From Massariosphaeria phaeospora (taxonomy: Eukaryota > Ascomycota > Dothideomycetes > Pleosporales): a stretch of 64,000 nucleotides of DNA. The notes beneath the pieces were generated by a model, which was not told where the DNA came from, did no database searches, and was given only the letters and a program-made list of their open reading frames with translations. The stretch lies in assembly GCA_011032825.1 (NCBI GenBank), contig JAADJZ010000027.1:124001-188000 (forward strand). The letters run 5' to 3'. Shown one piece after another: positions 33,743-44,306 of this stretch (its first letter is position 1; each line of letters starts with the position of its first letter). The position numbers were made by a program, and so were the translations under genes.

Positions 33743-33756
33743 GCAGCGCTTCGAAC

Positions 33757-35576
33757 ATGATCTCTGCCACGCGCCGCTGGCTGCGCCGGAACCGCACGCC
33801 TCTAGCTGTCGGCGCGGGCGTGCTGGGAGCGGGCTATGTGGCGGGCCAGTATGTGCTGGGGAAGCTGTCCGAGGCCCGGCAGCGGATGAGCGACGAGCGC
33901 ATGACCAAAGACAAGTATGCCGCTGTTAGGGTGTGCGACTGTGACTGAGCGCTGACTGCTGCCCCAGCCTGCGCCGCCGCTTCGAGCAGAACCAGGAGGA
34001 CTGCAGCTTCACGGTGCTGGCCATCCTGCCCACGGCCACGGAGAACATCGTGGCCGCACTCCCGGTCGAACAGACGCTGGACGAGCTGCAGAAGCACAAG
34101 ACGGCGCGGCTGGCCCGGAGCGGCGGCGCCTCGAGTGCCGCGCCGAGCGTGACGGCGACGGACGTGGCCACGACGGTCGACGATGACGACGGCACCCGGA
34201 GCAGGAGCAGGAGCAGGAGCCCTGGCGCCGAGGGGGGCAGGCGCACCGCGGGCGAGGGCAAGAGCAGCCACGCCGCCGCCGCCGAGGGCAGGAGCCAGGA
34301 CGACGCAGGCAAGAGCGACGACGGCGGCTCGTTGGCCTCGTACGTGCACGCCAGCCAGCTTGCCGACGAGCCCACCGCCCGCAGCGCCCCGGCCCCGGCC
34401 CCGGCTACCACCAGGACCAAGGCCCAGCTCTGGCGCGAGATGAAGGTCGAGGCCATCACGCGCGCCTTCACCCTGCTGTACACGCTGGCCCTGCTCACCC
34501 TGCTCACGCGCATCCAGCTCAATCTGCTGGGCCGCCGCAACTACCTCGCCTCGGTCGTGTCGCTCGCCGCCGTCGACGCCGCTTCGATCAGCCTGGAGAA
34601 CCGCGACGACGACGACGACGGCGGCGGCTCCGACCAGGCCTACGGCAACGACTTCGAGACGAACCGCCGCTACCTGAGTCTGAGCTGGTGGCTGCTCCAC
34701 CGCGGCTGTCTGACGCTGGCCGACGAGGTCCGCGCTGCCGTCAAAGACGTCTTCGGGAGCCTGAGTCCGCGCGAGGAGATCACGCTCGAGCGGCTGTCAG
34801 AGCTCACGCTGGCCGTGCGGAAGAAGGTCGAGGGCACTACAGACGAGCAACGGAGGTCAGTATCCCCGAGAGCAACCCCGATCGCGCCAAATCCATCTCC
34901 ATCTGCTCCCTCCCTGCTAACACTCCCGCCCAGCACACGCAAGTGGCTGCCGTACCTGCTCCCTCGCCCTGAAGAGGAAGAGCTGGTCCTCCAGCAGTCT
35001 GGCATGTCGGTGGCGCCAACTACAGCTGCCCCTGTGACCAAGACATTGCTCCGCCGTCTGATCGACGAAACCTCCGACCTCATCGATTCGCCATCCTTCA
35101 CCCACGTCCTCACCCGCCTCCTCGACGCCGCATTCTCACACCTCATCGACGTCAAGATGGCTCAACTGGCCTACAAGATTCCCCCCGTGTCTGAATCCAC
35201 GGCTAGAGTCGTGGAAATTGTGGGCGCCGATGCAAAGGCCAAAGTCGCCAGCAGCCTTGCCGTCTTCTGTCGGCAAGCCCATAGCATCGGCAGCGGTGCC
35301 AACAACGAGTATCTAGCAGCTATTGAGCAGACTCGCGAACTCCAGGCGTTCGCTGCGGTCGTATACTCGAGCAATTTTGAGTTTGAAAGTCCCGAGCGCG
35401 TCCGTACACCTAAAAGTCGGCACAGCAATCGGACGAGCTTAGCGTTAGGCGGGGGCTCGCTAGCGGCCGCGCCAAGCCAGTCCGGCCCTGCTATTGAAGA
35501 GAGCTGGGCTGGTGCACAGTCTGGCTTCGAGAGCGCGTGGGGCAAGGCCCTTGCCAAAGAGGATGGGAACAAGTAA
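33757..35576 (+). CDS. PEX3: Peroxin-3 (peroxisomal membrane biogenesis)
   Basis: PEX3 anchors in the peroxisomal or ER membrane and docks the PEX19 chaperone to insert peroxisomal membrane proteins. Three exons fit: 33757-33914, 33968-34855 and 34934-35576, giving about 562 residues, normal for filamentous fungi. The first intron (GTATGC...CAG, 53 bp) joins the N-terminus to NLRRRFEQNQEDC, a conserved PEX3 block. The second (GTCAGT...CCCAG, 78 bp) contains a CTAAC branch site and is a multiple of three, so its retention would keep the frame open. The N-terminus WLRRNRTPLAVGAGVLGAGYVAGQYVL is basic followed by a membrane segment, as expected. Residues about 95-190 are an acidic, serine- and alanine-rich low-complexity insert. 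A second hydrophobic stretch (AFTLLYTLALLTLL) follows. Confidence 0.93.
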
Positions 35577-36020
35577 ACTTGGTCAGTATGCAAGGGCGGT
35601 CTCGGTCTCATGTACGCTCCGACCATGTATGATAGTATTTGACAGAGGTTGAAGAGGACAAGACGTAGTGAAAGATACCCCCCAGTTCGACACACGTAAC
35701 GCTATTGCACGATATACCACGCACTTTTGTCTTGCATTCAGCTCAGGATGGCCCGATCTTGGCTGCGGTGGTCACCGGTCCGTTAGTGGGGTTGATGCGT
35801 CAACTCACCCTTTCGTGTCGTTTTATTGGGCGTCTGCGCGTAGCATGCCCAGGCCCGGAGTCTTGACGTCGTTGTGCACGCCCGTTGCTTTTTTCTTCAC
35901 CTTGCGAACAAGTGTTCTCAGTGTTCAACCCTCTAGAAAAGTACCTCGTCTACTACCGCATTTTTCAATAATCTTTCCCTTGAAGACGATTCTACACGAC
36001 CACCGTACCGCTACGAGATT
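35577..36020. other. PEX3-GT8 intergenic region
   Basis: 444 bp holding the PEX3 3' region and the GT8 gene promoter. A pyrimidine-rich tract precedes the GT8 start codon. No gene or repeat was recognised. Confidence 0.5.
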
Positions 36021-37067
36021 ATGGATCACCAAAGAAGCAACGAGACAGTAAGAGGAAGAGAATATAGAAAAGGCGGAAACGCATACGCGACCCTCCTAAC
36101 ACGACCCAGTTACCTCCCGGGTGTCATCCTTCTAGCCTACTCCCTCCATCGCCATTCGCCCTCTACACCACTGGTCATCATGTACACGGCTGACACGTTC
36201 CCCCAGCAGGGCGTATACGCTCTGCACAACGAAGCAAGAAGATCAAACTGTATCGTACATCCCGTCGAGCATCTGCAGATCCCTCCCACTTCGCAAGGAG
36301 AAAAGAAAGGTGGCATGGTCGCTGCACGCTTCCAAGATACCTTCACCAAACTCCGCGTCTTTGGTCTGCACGAACTAGGCTTCACTACAGTGTGTTTCTT
36401 AGACGCAGATATGCTGATTTTGCACGACCCAAGTGATCTGATATTCGGCACGCGGACGCAGGACTGGCTTGACCAGACACGGGGCCTAGGCATTCTCGCG
36501 ACTCATGCCTGCGTCTGTAATCTTGACGCAGATGCCTGGGCCCCCGCATCCTGGACCCGCGACAACTGTGCGTACGTGCAGCTCACGTCTCCCAACGGCG
36601 TTCCCAGCGTATCCGCGGACCCCTCGTCCACGCACTCACTACTTAACTCTGGAACCTTCGTTTTCTATTCTTCGAAGGAAATAGACGACTTCGTTCTCCA
36701 GTCCTTCATGTCCATGTCCGCTGAGAAGCTCGCCGGCTACCAGTTCCCCGATCAGGATTTCTTGACCGAAGTGTTTACGGGGAAATGGGCGAGTCTGAAC
36801 TGGCGCGCTAACGCCCTGAAGACGTGGCGGTATTGGCATCCGGAACTTTGGAAGGCCGATGGTGAGCCGGTGGTGCTACATTATATTGTGGACAAGCCGT
36901 GGGCGGCAAGGGTAAAGAAGGAAGGAGAGGAGTTGGTGGCGGGCTATCTGGGTAAAGATGGGGTTACACATGGGTGGTGGTGGGATGTGTGGGCGCGGTG
37001 GGTGGCTGAGAGGGAGGCCAGAGAGAAGGATTATGTAGTGGGTTTGGTAGAGGGTGGGCTTACGTGA
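36021..37067 (+). CDS. GT8-family glycosyltransferase, glycogenin-like
   Basis: This single-exon protein of 348 residues fits glycosyltransferase family 8, which includes glycogenin and galactinol synthase. It has an N-terminal AYATLLTRPSYLPGVILLAYSL block, a DAD nucleotide-sugar/metal-binding motif at residues 128-130 in VCFLDADML, LLNSGTFVF and PDQDFL in the middle, and a C-terminal LHYIVDKPW that matches the HxxxxKPW motif of the family. It lacks the long C-terminal tail of glycogen-initiating glycogenin. No signal peptide is evident, so it is probably cytosolic. The acceptor cannot be told from sequence. The start follows a pyrimidine-rich leader, and no better upstream ATG is in frame. 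Confidence 0.88.
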   Translation: MDHQRSNETVRGREYRKGGNAYATLLTRPSYLPGVILLAYSLHRHSPSTPLVIMYTADTFPQQGVYALHNEARRSNCIVHPVEHLQIPPTSQGEKKGGMVAARFQDTFTKLRVFGLHELGFTTVCFLDADMLILHDPSDLIFGTRTQDWLDQTRGLGILATHACVCNLDADAWAPASWTRDNCAYVQLTSPNGVPSVSADPSSTHSLLNSGTFVFYSSKEIDDFVLQSFMSMSAEKLAGYQFPDQDFLTEVFTGKWASLNWRANALKTWRYWHPELWKADGEPVVLHYIVDKPWAARVKKEGEELVAGYLGKDGVTHGWWWDVWARWVAEREAREKDYVVGLVEGGLT

Positions 37068-38421
37068 GGATGTGAGGATGTGTAACATGGGTGGTTAGAA
37101 GAGTCGAGATAGTATGGCTAGTGGTAAAGGAATGGGTGGTTAGAAGAGTCGAGATAGTATGGCTAGTGGTAAAGGAACGGACAGTAGTAATGAAACGTTG
37201 TTCGTGATGTTTAATAACAGCTATGCATGCAACCATCCCTCCCTTCGTGCGGACGTACATTCTGCGTCCTAAAACGGATCCATTATCCAGCGTATCGCAG
37301 TATCGTATCAGGTCCTCATTCGTGAGCACTAGCGGCAAATTTCGTGCTCGACAGGAATGGGAGAACCGGGCTGACGTATCGGTGAACCATTAGTGGCACC
37401 GTGTAAAGCGTGTGATCTATCGGAGTAAACAGTCAGTATATGACTATCTGAAAAGTATTGACTACCATGGCAAGGAGCTTTAAAAATAAGCAACAACAGA
37501 AGGAAAGCTAGCGTATCTAGCGATGCTAGATAGAAGTTCATTCTATTGATAGTTATGGTACTAGGGTATAAGGTGCGAGGTCATGCTCCAAGGCCACAAA
37601 ATGTAGGTGTACTGTCCAAGAGGCCTTGACATGTGGAAGGTAAGAGGTAAGATGACGAGCCGAATTCCAGTGCCACATGGGAGGGCGACGCAGAAACCTC
37701 CACAATAGATAGACCATAACGTGATCCTCGCAGAGTGTTGTGAGTTTTGACTAGGCTGATACCTCTTCCGACTAGCTAAACGGTTTCATGCAATGATTTA
37801 GTTCTCGTTAACGAAAAACTAGCGGTGGGTGCTCAATCTCCATTCATCGACTTCCAATGCTGGCGGGATAGTCCATTTTTTGTCGAAATGGAGTTGGACC
37901 GAGACTTGTTACGTATTGTTTGGTGTCAACAGAGGGAGAACTCGAATCCTGTTGTCATGAGGAAGATGTTCGAAGACTCGGTCTTTTCGGGGGCCCAGTA
38001 GATCAGGGGAATGATATTGACAGACGATTAAGAACGATGCCGACGTTCACTCGGTGCGACGAAGCAGCAGGATCTGTTTCCGTACATGGACTACATTCAG
38101 ATGGGGTACGAGCAAAGAAAGAGCCATCGAGAATACAGGACACTTGGCACTAGCCTGATTTTCTTTTTGTTCGGTATGAAAAGGAAAAATCATACTTAAT
38201 GTGGCGAGTAGCTCTAAGGTTCGGGTTCTGGCTCCTAGGTTGTTTGTCCACATGGAAGGGGAAGGTACTGCAAGGTCTAGAAAGGTCTAGCACATCCAAC
38301 CGGTCTCTGGGAAGCAAGACCTGACAAAAAGTATAGAGGGAGATGGGTCGAATCCGATAATAAGGCCATGGAGATGTCTGTGCAAGCGTGAGACATAGGT
38401 AATCCCCTGTGGCACCTATAG
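37068..38421. other. Gene-free interval with a 45-bp tandem duplication
   Basis: About 1.35 kb without a convincing gene. Just past the GT8 stop, 37087-37176 is two near-perfect 45-bp copies containing GGTTAGAAGAGTCGAGATAG. Short open frames in the rest show no known motif and no codon pattern that persuades me. A GGGTCGAATCC word at about 38346 resembles a tRNA B box, but no A box or cloverleaf fits around it. Confidence 0.5.
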
Positions 38422-39663
38422 TCATGGCCTGTTCTTATCTCCTGTTTGTGGCTCCTGGTTGTGCGCCCATCCCTCATACATGGAAAAACCTGGCGCAAAT
38501 GAAAAGCAGTCCGGAATCCCTTCGGGACTACTTAGGTGGATGTTGGGTTGATCTAGCGGTAAGCTAGACTCCGTATCGGGTACTTGGGTGCATAGCCAGC
38601 CGGAATTTGGATCACCAGGCGCGATTCCTGAAAAGGATTCTGATGGCAATGGATGGTATACGTACTTTTCTGAGATGAGCTGGCATGCTGATGATAGCTG
38701 AGTATCTTGAAGCATATCGGAATTCGGATGACGAGCATCACATGCGCCTTCCGAAGTGGGCGTTTTCGTAGTTTGCCACGCTCCACGATCACGCCCGGGA
38801 GGTATACCTCTGCAACCCAAAAATGAGACAGGTAGTAAAATGACGGGGGGCACTTACCTATATAGTCTCAACTCAGAACCGCTAGGCTTGACCGGTGATA
38901 CTATCAGGTCCTCAACATGGGTACACTAAGACGTGTAAGAAACATAGCTTTTAGTGTCGAAGGAGGAGAACTCAAGTACCCTTCCTTTCTGACGTCTGCA
39001 TTTTAAGCACGCTCCTCTCTTCCTTGTTTCCTTGTAGGCGCCGCGTTCTTGCACAGTCATCTTCCTTTTCCTTTTCGGCTGCATCGTTCGCCCGTCCAGC
39101 GCACTAAACACGAATTGCTTTCCGGGTGACTTTGATGAGTCAGGCTGCGTCGGGCTGGGACGCTCTGCGTTAGGACTGTTGCTCTGTAAGATTTGACCAG
39201 TGTGCATTGAGCTTGACAATGACGGAGAGTTACAATACGACAAACTCTGACGTGGACTGGCTATCTTATTCGTGTCATCTAGCTCTTCCGACTCGCCCTT
39301 GGGACTCCCTAGATATCTCTGACCGGGATTGTTATCCGAAGAAGAGAGGAATATTGAGTCTTTCGATTGCATTTGATGAAGCTCATGAACGAGGAAGTCA
39401 ATGGCGGCCTTGTGCTTTCGTTGCCGAAGAGTTCGACATGTCGGATATGCTTTTTTCAATTGATCAGACAAGACATCAGAGTCGATCGGAAGATCGAAGG
39501 CAATGCCAGCCCACGGGGGTGTCTCGTCAGTGGTGGGCTGAGTACGGGTGATGAAAGACATAGGATATGACATGTGCAATTGAAGGATCATAGCGAATTT
39601 AACAAGCACCACACGGGAGGGTGAATAGAAACAGACACTCTGAGTGAGCGCCCGGCGGAACAT
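38422..39663 (-). CDS. Putative small zinc-cluster-like DNA-binding protein
   Basis: Three exons on the minus strand join in frame: 39663-38980, 38925-38858 and 38809-38422, about 379 residues. Introns are 54 bp (GTACTT...TTAG) and 48 bp (GTAAGT...GCAG). The junction of exons 1 and 2 creates KRGACLKCRRQKGRCTHV, following a basic KRKRKMTVQERGAYKETR segment. This is the C-x2-C-x6-C half of a fungal zinc cluster, as found in a group of ascomycete regulators that keep only the first half. The rest is serine- and proline-rich with no recognised domain. An N-terminal block (DQLKKAYPTCRTLRQRKHKA) may be structured. The true start could be one of several ATGs within the first 40 codons. It lies head-to-head with the AP-2 mu gene. 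The function is inferred only from the basic/Cys motif. Confidence 0.6.
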
Positions 39664-40174
39664 GGTTCACAAGTAGGTCCCCTTCGGAAATACAGTAGTC
39701 TAGGCAACCACAAGGACCAGCACACGCTGCAGAAAGGAGAGGCCGGACGGCGTCCTAACTAGGCCAAACTGCAATACAGGCACGAATCCGAGGACAGACC
39801 AGACTTATGTGGCGCGTAGTGAGGTGAATGGCGGGGGTCCCGGGTCGGTTAGCAGAGGGTGATTGGTGAATTGGACGACAGTCGGGCTCGGTTGGGCACA
39901 GCGACGTCAGATCGGGCATGAGTGCATACATAGCTGTGGCGGACAGCTTGACGCTCAAAGTGAAGCAATGAAGCAGCGAAATAGCGAGTAAGTATTCAGG
40001 TCTCCTGTGTGAGGCGTACAAGAGAGAAGAGGGAGGTCGGTACTGGCGGTTGTGGTGACTAAGCGCCCGTCACGTGGCCGGACTGGGCCCGCGATGGTTG
40101 ATGGTGATGCTGCTGACGCCAACCCACGACGACGGCGACCCGCTCCCGCCGCTCCCGCCGCCGCCGTCGCCAGC
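39664..40174. promoter_or_regulatory. Shared promoter of the zinc-cluster-like gene and AP-2 mu
   Basis: 511 bp between two divergent starts. The AP-2 mu proximal part is a pyrimidine-rich run of CCGCTCCCGCC-type repeats just before the ATG. No TATA box or known factor site could be assigned with confidence. Confidence 0.45.
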
Positions 40175-41531
40175 ATGCTCTCCGGCATTCTCATCTTCAA
40201 CCAGAAGGGCGAGAACCTCATCTTCCGGGCGTTCCGCAATGACTGCCGCCCGCGGCTGGCCGACGTGTTCCGCATCCAGGTCATCTCCAACGCGCAGGTG
40301 CGCTCGCCCATCCTCACCCTGGGCTCGACCACCTTCAGCCACGTCAAGCACGAAAACATCTACCTGGTGGCCGTGACCAAGAGCAACGCCAATGCCGCGC
40401 TGGTCTTCGAGTTTCTGTACCGCCTGGTCGGCCTGGGCAAGGCCTACTTTGGCAAGTTCGACGAGGAGGCGGTCAAGAACAACTTCGTGCTGGTCTACGA
40501 GCTGCTGGACGAGATCCTCGACTTCGGCTATCCGCAGAACACGGAGACGGACACGCTGAAGATGTACATCACCACCGAGGGCGTCAAGTCGGAGCGCGCC
40601 ATGGAGGACTCGTCCAAGATCACCATGCAGGCCACGGGCGCGCTCTCGTGGCGCCGCGCCGACATCAAATACCGCAAGAACGAAGCCTTCGTCGACGTCA
40701 TCGAGGACGTGAATCTGCTCATGTCGGCCACGGGGACGGTCCTGCGCGCCGACGTCAACGGCCAGATCATCATGCGCGCCTACCTCTCGGGCACCCCCGA
40801 GTGCAAGTTCGGCCTCAACGACCGCCTCACGCTCGGCGAGGACAATCTGCAACAGCCCAGCGGGAACCGCGCCGGCGCAAAGGCGACCCGGGCCGCTGCC
40901 GGCAGCGTGACGCTCGAGGACTGCCAGTTCCACCAGTGCGTCAAGCTGGGCAAGTTCGACACGGACCGCATCATCTCCTTCGTGCCGCCCGACGGCGAGT
41001 TCGAGCTGATGCGGTACCGCGCGACCGAGAACGTCAATCTGCCCTTCAAGGTCCACGCCATCGTCAACGAGATCGGCAAAACCAAGGTGGAATATAGCAT
41101 CGCGGTGCGCGCAAACTACGGCTCCAAGCTATTTGCGACCAACGTGGTTGTCCGAATCCCGACGCCCCTGAACACGGCGCGTATCACGGAGCGGACGTCC
41201 CAGGGCAAGGCTAAATACGAGCCGGAGCACAACAACATCATCTGGAAGATACCGCGCTTCACTGGCCAGAGCGAGTTCGTCCTGAGTGCCGAAGCCAGTC
41301 TGACGAGCATGACGAACCAAAAGGCTTGGTCGAGACCGCCGCTCAGTCTGAGCTTCTCCCTACTTATGTTCACCAGTTCCGGACTGCTAGTTCGGTACCT
41401 GAAAGTGTTTGAGAAGAGTAACTACAGCAGTGTTAAATGGGTGCGGTACATGACAAGAGCTGGTAATTACGAAATTAGGTAAGTCTACTTGGGATGGTGG
41501 CTTCTGCAGTGCTAACCGGATCAGATTTTAA
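40175..41531 (+). CDS. APM4: AP-2 complex subunit mu (clathrin adaptor)
   Basis: The mu subunit of the AP-2 clathrin adaptor recognises YxxPhi cargo signals during endocytosis at the plasma membrane. The protein begins MLSGILIFNQKGENLIFRA, the canonical start, so I prefer 40175 over an upstream in-frame ATG at 40052. An N-terminal longin-like domain (residues 1-140) leads into the mu homology domain, with strong identity including GALSWRRADIKYRKNEAF and WSRPPLSLSFSLLMFTSSGL. The coding sequence runs uninterrupted to EIR at 41478. A 46-bp intron (GTAAGT, GCTAAC branch, ATCAG) then leads to a final 7-nt exon at 41525-41531 that supplies phenylalanine and the stop, giving the family's usual YEIRF ending. 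Length is about 436 residues. Confidence 0.95.
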
Positions 41532-42176
41532 ACGAATGCGCGCGCGTTTCCCGCGTCATCTGTGAGTAGTTGCATTACAGGCGTTCTTGGGCAAACTTCC
41601 GTTGCCTATTACTACCCTAGTGTCCGTGGATTGTTGATTGTTGTAGGTCTTATGTCACTCGTGTCCGAACAGAAGGCGCGGAGAGTATGGGTGTGGAGAG
41701 GCAAAGTCTTTCTGGCGGTAAAAGTAGACGACATCGGTCCTAAAATCACGGCGGAATACTGATCCGTCGTGTGTGGAGTATATACAGTATTTTCACTGAA
41801 GGCTTAGTTGCACCTACGACGAATCTCTGTTATTGCTACCATGCTACATAGTATGGTAATAATGGCGACATATATTATCAGATGCCCGTAAGTCTACGCG
41901 AGCCTTCTCCACTTTTGAGTTCTCTAGAAGTATGTTTGGTGCAGATTGAGATAGAGAGTCGATGCAAAGAGAGGCATACCTTAAATCCCCTAATTCCCCA
42001 AGTCCAACTCACCTTGGTTCCCTGGGTTCGCATTTTGGCTGAGATGCGTGTCTCGCACGTCACCATTCGCCAAAGCAGTTTCGAAAAGAGTAAAGAATGC
42101 AAGAACAGACGATGCCATGAACTTTAACACTTTATAATCCTGGCACTCCCTACTACATGCTGAATTATCCGAGAGA
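41532..42176. other. Convergent 3' region between AP-2 mu and ArgJ
   Basis: 645 bp between two convergent genes. It contains AT-rich stretches, including a TATATACAG run near 41780, and a pyrimidine-rich segment near 42000. Short open frames on both strands show no known motif. No gene is supported. Confidence 0.5.
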
Positions 42177-43574
42177 CTACGTTCGATAATCTCCATTGAT
42201 GGTCACATACTCATGGGAGAAATCACACGTCCACACCACAGCCTCCTCATCGAACTTCTCGCTCAACCGTACCACTATCTCCAAATCCTCCTCTGCCAGG
42301 ATCTCAGCTGCTCTTGACTCATCCACCTGCTCCGGCTCGCCCCTAACCAGCAGTTTCAACTCTTCACTCCCATCCGCCGGCACGAAGCTCACGCTCGTTT
42401 CCTCAGGCACGACCGACTCGACACCCTCGGCATACCCCGTAGCACATAGAATGCGGCCCCAGTTTGCGTCTTTGCCATACAGAGCGGTCTTTACAAGCGG
42501 GGAACGGGCAATGCTGTTGGCGACACGCTTCGCGTCCTCATAGGTTTTCGCGTTGGTAACCTTGATGGTGACAAACTTAGTAGCACCCTCACCGTCGCGG
42601 ACAACGAGCTTGGCGAGATCGATGGCAAATGCGGTTAAAGTTTCTTGAAAGGCGCGGAACTCGTCTGATGACGTCGATGTGATGGGCTTTCCGCCAGCGG
42701 CTCCATTGGCGAGGATCACGACAGTGTCGTTTGTTGAGGTATCGCCGTCTATGGAAATACTGTTGAAGGACTTCGTGATGGCATCGGTCAGAGATTGTTG
42801 GAGGGGTGCAGCACCAACGGGAGCGTCGGTGCATAGAATTCCCAACAGAGTCGCCATATTCGGGTGGATCATGCCTGCTCCCTTGGTCATGCCAGCGATG
42901 CGATATTCTTCTTGACTTCCAGGTAGCGTAAACGTCCGCGAGATGAGTTTCGGAAACGTGTCGGTTGTGCAGATAGCACGAGCTGCAGAGAGCCAGTGAT
43001 GGTGAGTTTCACCCAGATTGCCGTACACTGTCCCCAACTTCGACGTGATTTTTTTAATTGGCAGGCGTTGACCGATGACGCCTGTCGACATGACGATGCT
43101 TCGAGAACCCTGGCCATCGTCTTTGCCATTACTGTCATTGACGAAGCACTGGTCTGTTTCGTGGCCCATGGATATCGCATCCTCGATGCCGCCGCGCCCC
43201 GTCACGGCATTGGCGCACCCGCTGTTCACCACCACGGCTCTGATTCCTTCGCCTCTCCGCCTGTTGAGCATATTTCTACTTACCGTCACGGGAGCTGCCT
43301 GGAACTTGTTGGTCGTGAACACAGCCGCTGCCGAACACGGCACTTCAGAGGCGATAAGGGCCACATCGTCGAAGCGCGTGTTAGAGGGCTTCACGCCGAC
43401 ATGAGCACTGGCTGCGCTGAATCCAAGCGGGTATGTTCCCGATGTCGGGATATATCTCTTCTTTGAAGGAGGGATAGCACCTTGACCGGGAGCTGCATAC
43501 TCGCGTGCTTGCGGGGCGAGCTTCGATACTGTGGAGAAGCGCAGAAAGCGCGGACGGGTGCGGGCGAGAGACAT
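42177..43574 (-). CDS. ARG7: Mitochondrial arginine biosynthesis bifunctional protein ArgJ (ornithine acetyltransferase)
   Basis: This single-exon protein of 465 residues is the bifunctional glutamate N-acetyltransferase/ornithine acetyltransferase of the mitochondrial arginine pathway. It transfers the acetyl group of N-acetylornithine to glutamate and recycles it. It carries [15 protein letters not shown] at residues 231-245. Family members cleave themselves before the threonine (here T242), which becomes the nucleophile. Other family blocks are [24 protein letters not shown] and [12 protein letters not shown]. The N-terminus ([18 protein letters not shown]) is basic and hydroxylated, a likely mitochondrial presequence. 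The C-terminus [12 protein letters not shown] is the expected ending. It reads convergently with AP-2 mu. Confidence 0.96.
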   Translation of the reverse strand: MSLARTRPRFLRFSTVSKLAPQAREYAAPGQGAIPPSKKRYIPTSGTYPLGFSAASAHVGVKPSNTRFDDVALIASEVPCSAAAVFTTNKFQAAPVTVSRNMLNRRRGEGIRAVVVNSGCANAVTGRGGIEDAISMGHETDQCFVNDSNGKDDGQGSRSIVMSTGVIGQRLPIKKITSKLGTVYGNLGETHHHWLSAARAICTTDTFPKLISRTFTLPGSQEEYRIAGMTKGAGMIHPNMATLLGILCTDAPVGAAPLQQSLTDAITKSFNSISIDGDTSTNDTVVILANGAAGGKPITSTSSDEFRAFQETLTAFAIDLAKLVVRDGEGATKFVTIKVTNAKTYEDAKRVANSIARSPLVKTALYGKDANWGRILCATGYAEGVESVVPEETSVSFVPADGSEELKLLVRGEPEQVDESRAAEILAEEDLEIVVRLSEKFDEEAVVWTCDFSHEYVTINGDYRT

Positions 43575-44306
43575 CTGGGCCGGACAAACAAACTCCAGGA
43601 TATTTGCACGTACTTGTCTGTGTAGTCGGTGTTTATAGATTTTGCGCCGACGTAGATGGCGCCTGGCTAGAGTCGGTCTAGCGTGTCGTAATTTTGACTA
43701 ATGACGGCTGCAATCATGCTGGTCGACGTCCTACATACTTCCTCCCTCCAATGTGTTGTATGAATTCGCCATCGCTACATGTAGACCAGAAGGCGATGGT
43801 GCTTGTCGTCGAAAACGAGGCGCTGGCCCCAATTGCAGCCGCCATCGGACTCCGTCCATCGGCGGACAACTTCTGACACGTCCATTATGGTTCGCGCTCC
43901 TGTCAGGAACTCGCTGCGCTCCCTTTCATTTGTCGCATGTTTGGAAACATGGGCACTCGCCACTATCCCTCTGATGTTGGTAATCTAGGCACTGTTCAGG
44001 TCCACACTGTTCAGGTCCACACTGATCATCACTCTTACAATGGATTGGGGCCTACGCCTACCTCGAGGTTGCCTTCGAACTCCGTAACCGCGCCACACTT
44101 ACATCCTGACTGATGTAGCAGACGCGTACTGTTTAAGCTTTACGCACGAAAGATCTAGGGCTGATTCCCGAGAAGGGTACTTCGTGCAGGCTGACATGCA
44201 TCCACCGCATAACCGGATCAAGAGCGCGATTTCATATGTCTGATGCGACGGGGACTTAGCCTCGCAGTCCGGACTCCGAGATGATATAGCGAATCGACAT
44301 CCGCCA
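43575..44306. promoter_or_regulatory. Divergent upstream region of ArgJ and the membrane protein gene
   Basis: 732 bp. A TTGACTAAT word near 43695 resembles half of a Gcn4/CPC1 site (TGACTCA) but is not a match. A 15-bp direct repeat ACTGTTCAGGTCCAC occurs twice in tandem at 43991-44020. No RNA gene was seen. Confidence 0.4.

Noticed and set aside
33834..34700. 288-codon minus-strand open frame across PEX3
   Set aside because: It is antisense to strongly conserved PEX3 coding sequence in GC-rich DNA. The product is alanine/glycine/valine-rich with no motif.
38343..38360. tRNA B-box-like GGGTCGAATCC
   Set aside because: No A box at the right distance and no acceptor or anticodon stem could be folded around it.
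40052..40174. 41-codon N-terminal extension of AP-2 mu
   Set aside because: AP-2 mu proteins begin at MLSGILIFNQKGEN. The extension is proline/alanine-rich and is probably 5' leader.
40070..41056. 328-codon minus-strand open frame across AP-2 mu
   Set aside because: Antisense shadow of the AP-2 mu gene in third-position GC-rich DNA. No known domain.
43690..43705. Gcn4/CPC1 site upstream of ArgJ
   Set aside because: TTGACTAAT matches only part of TGACTCA, which is too weak to call.
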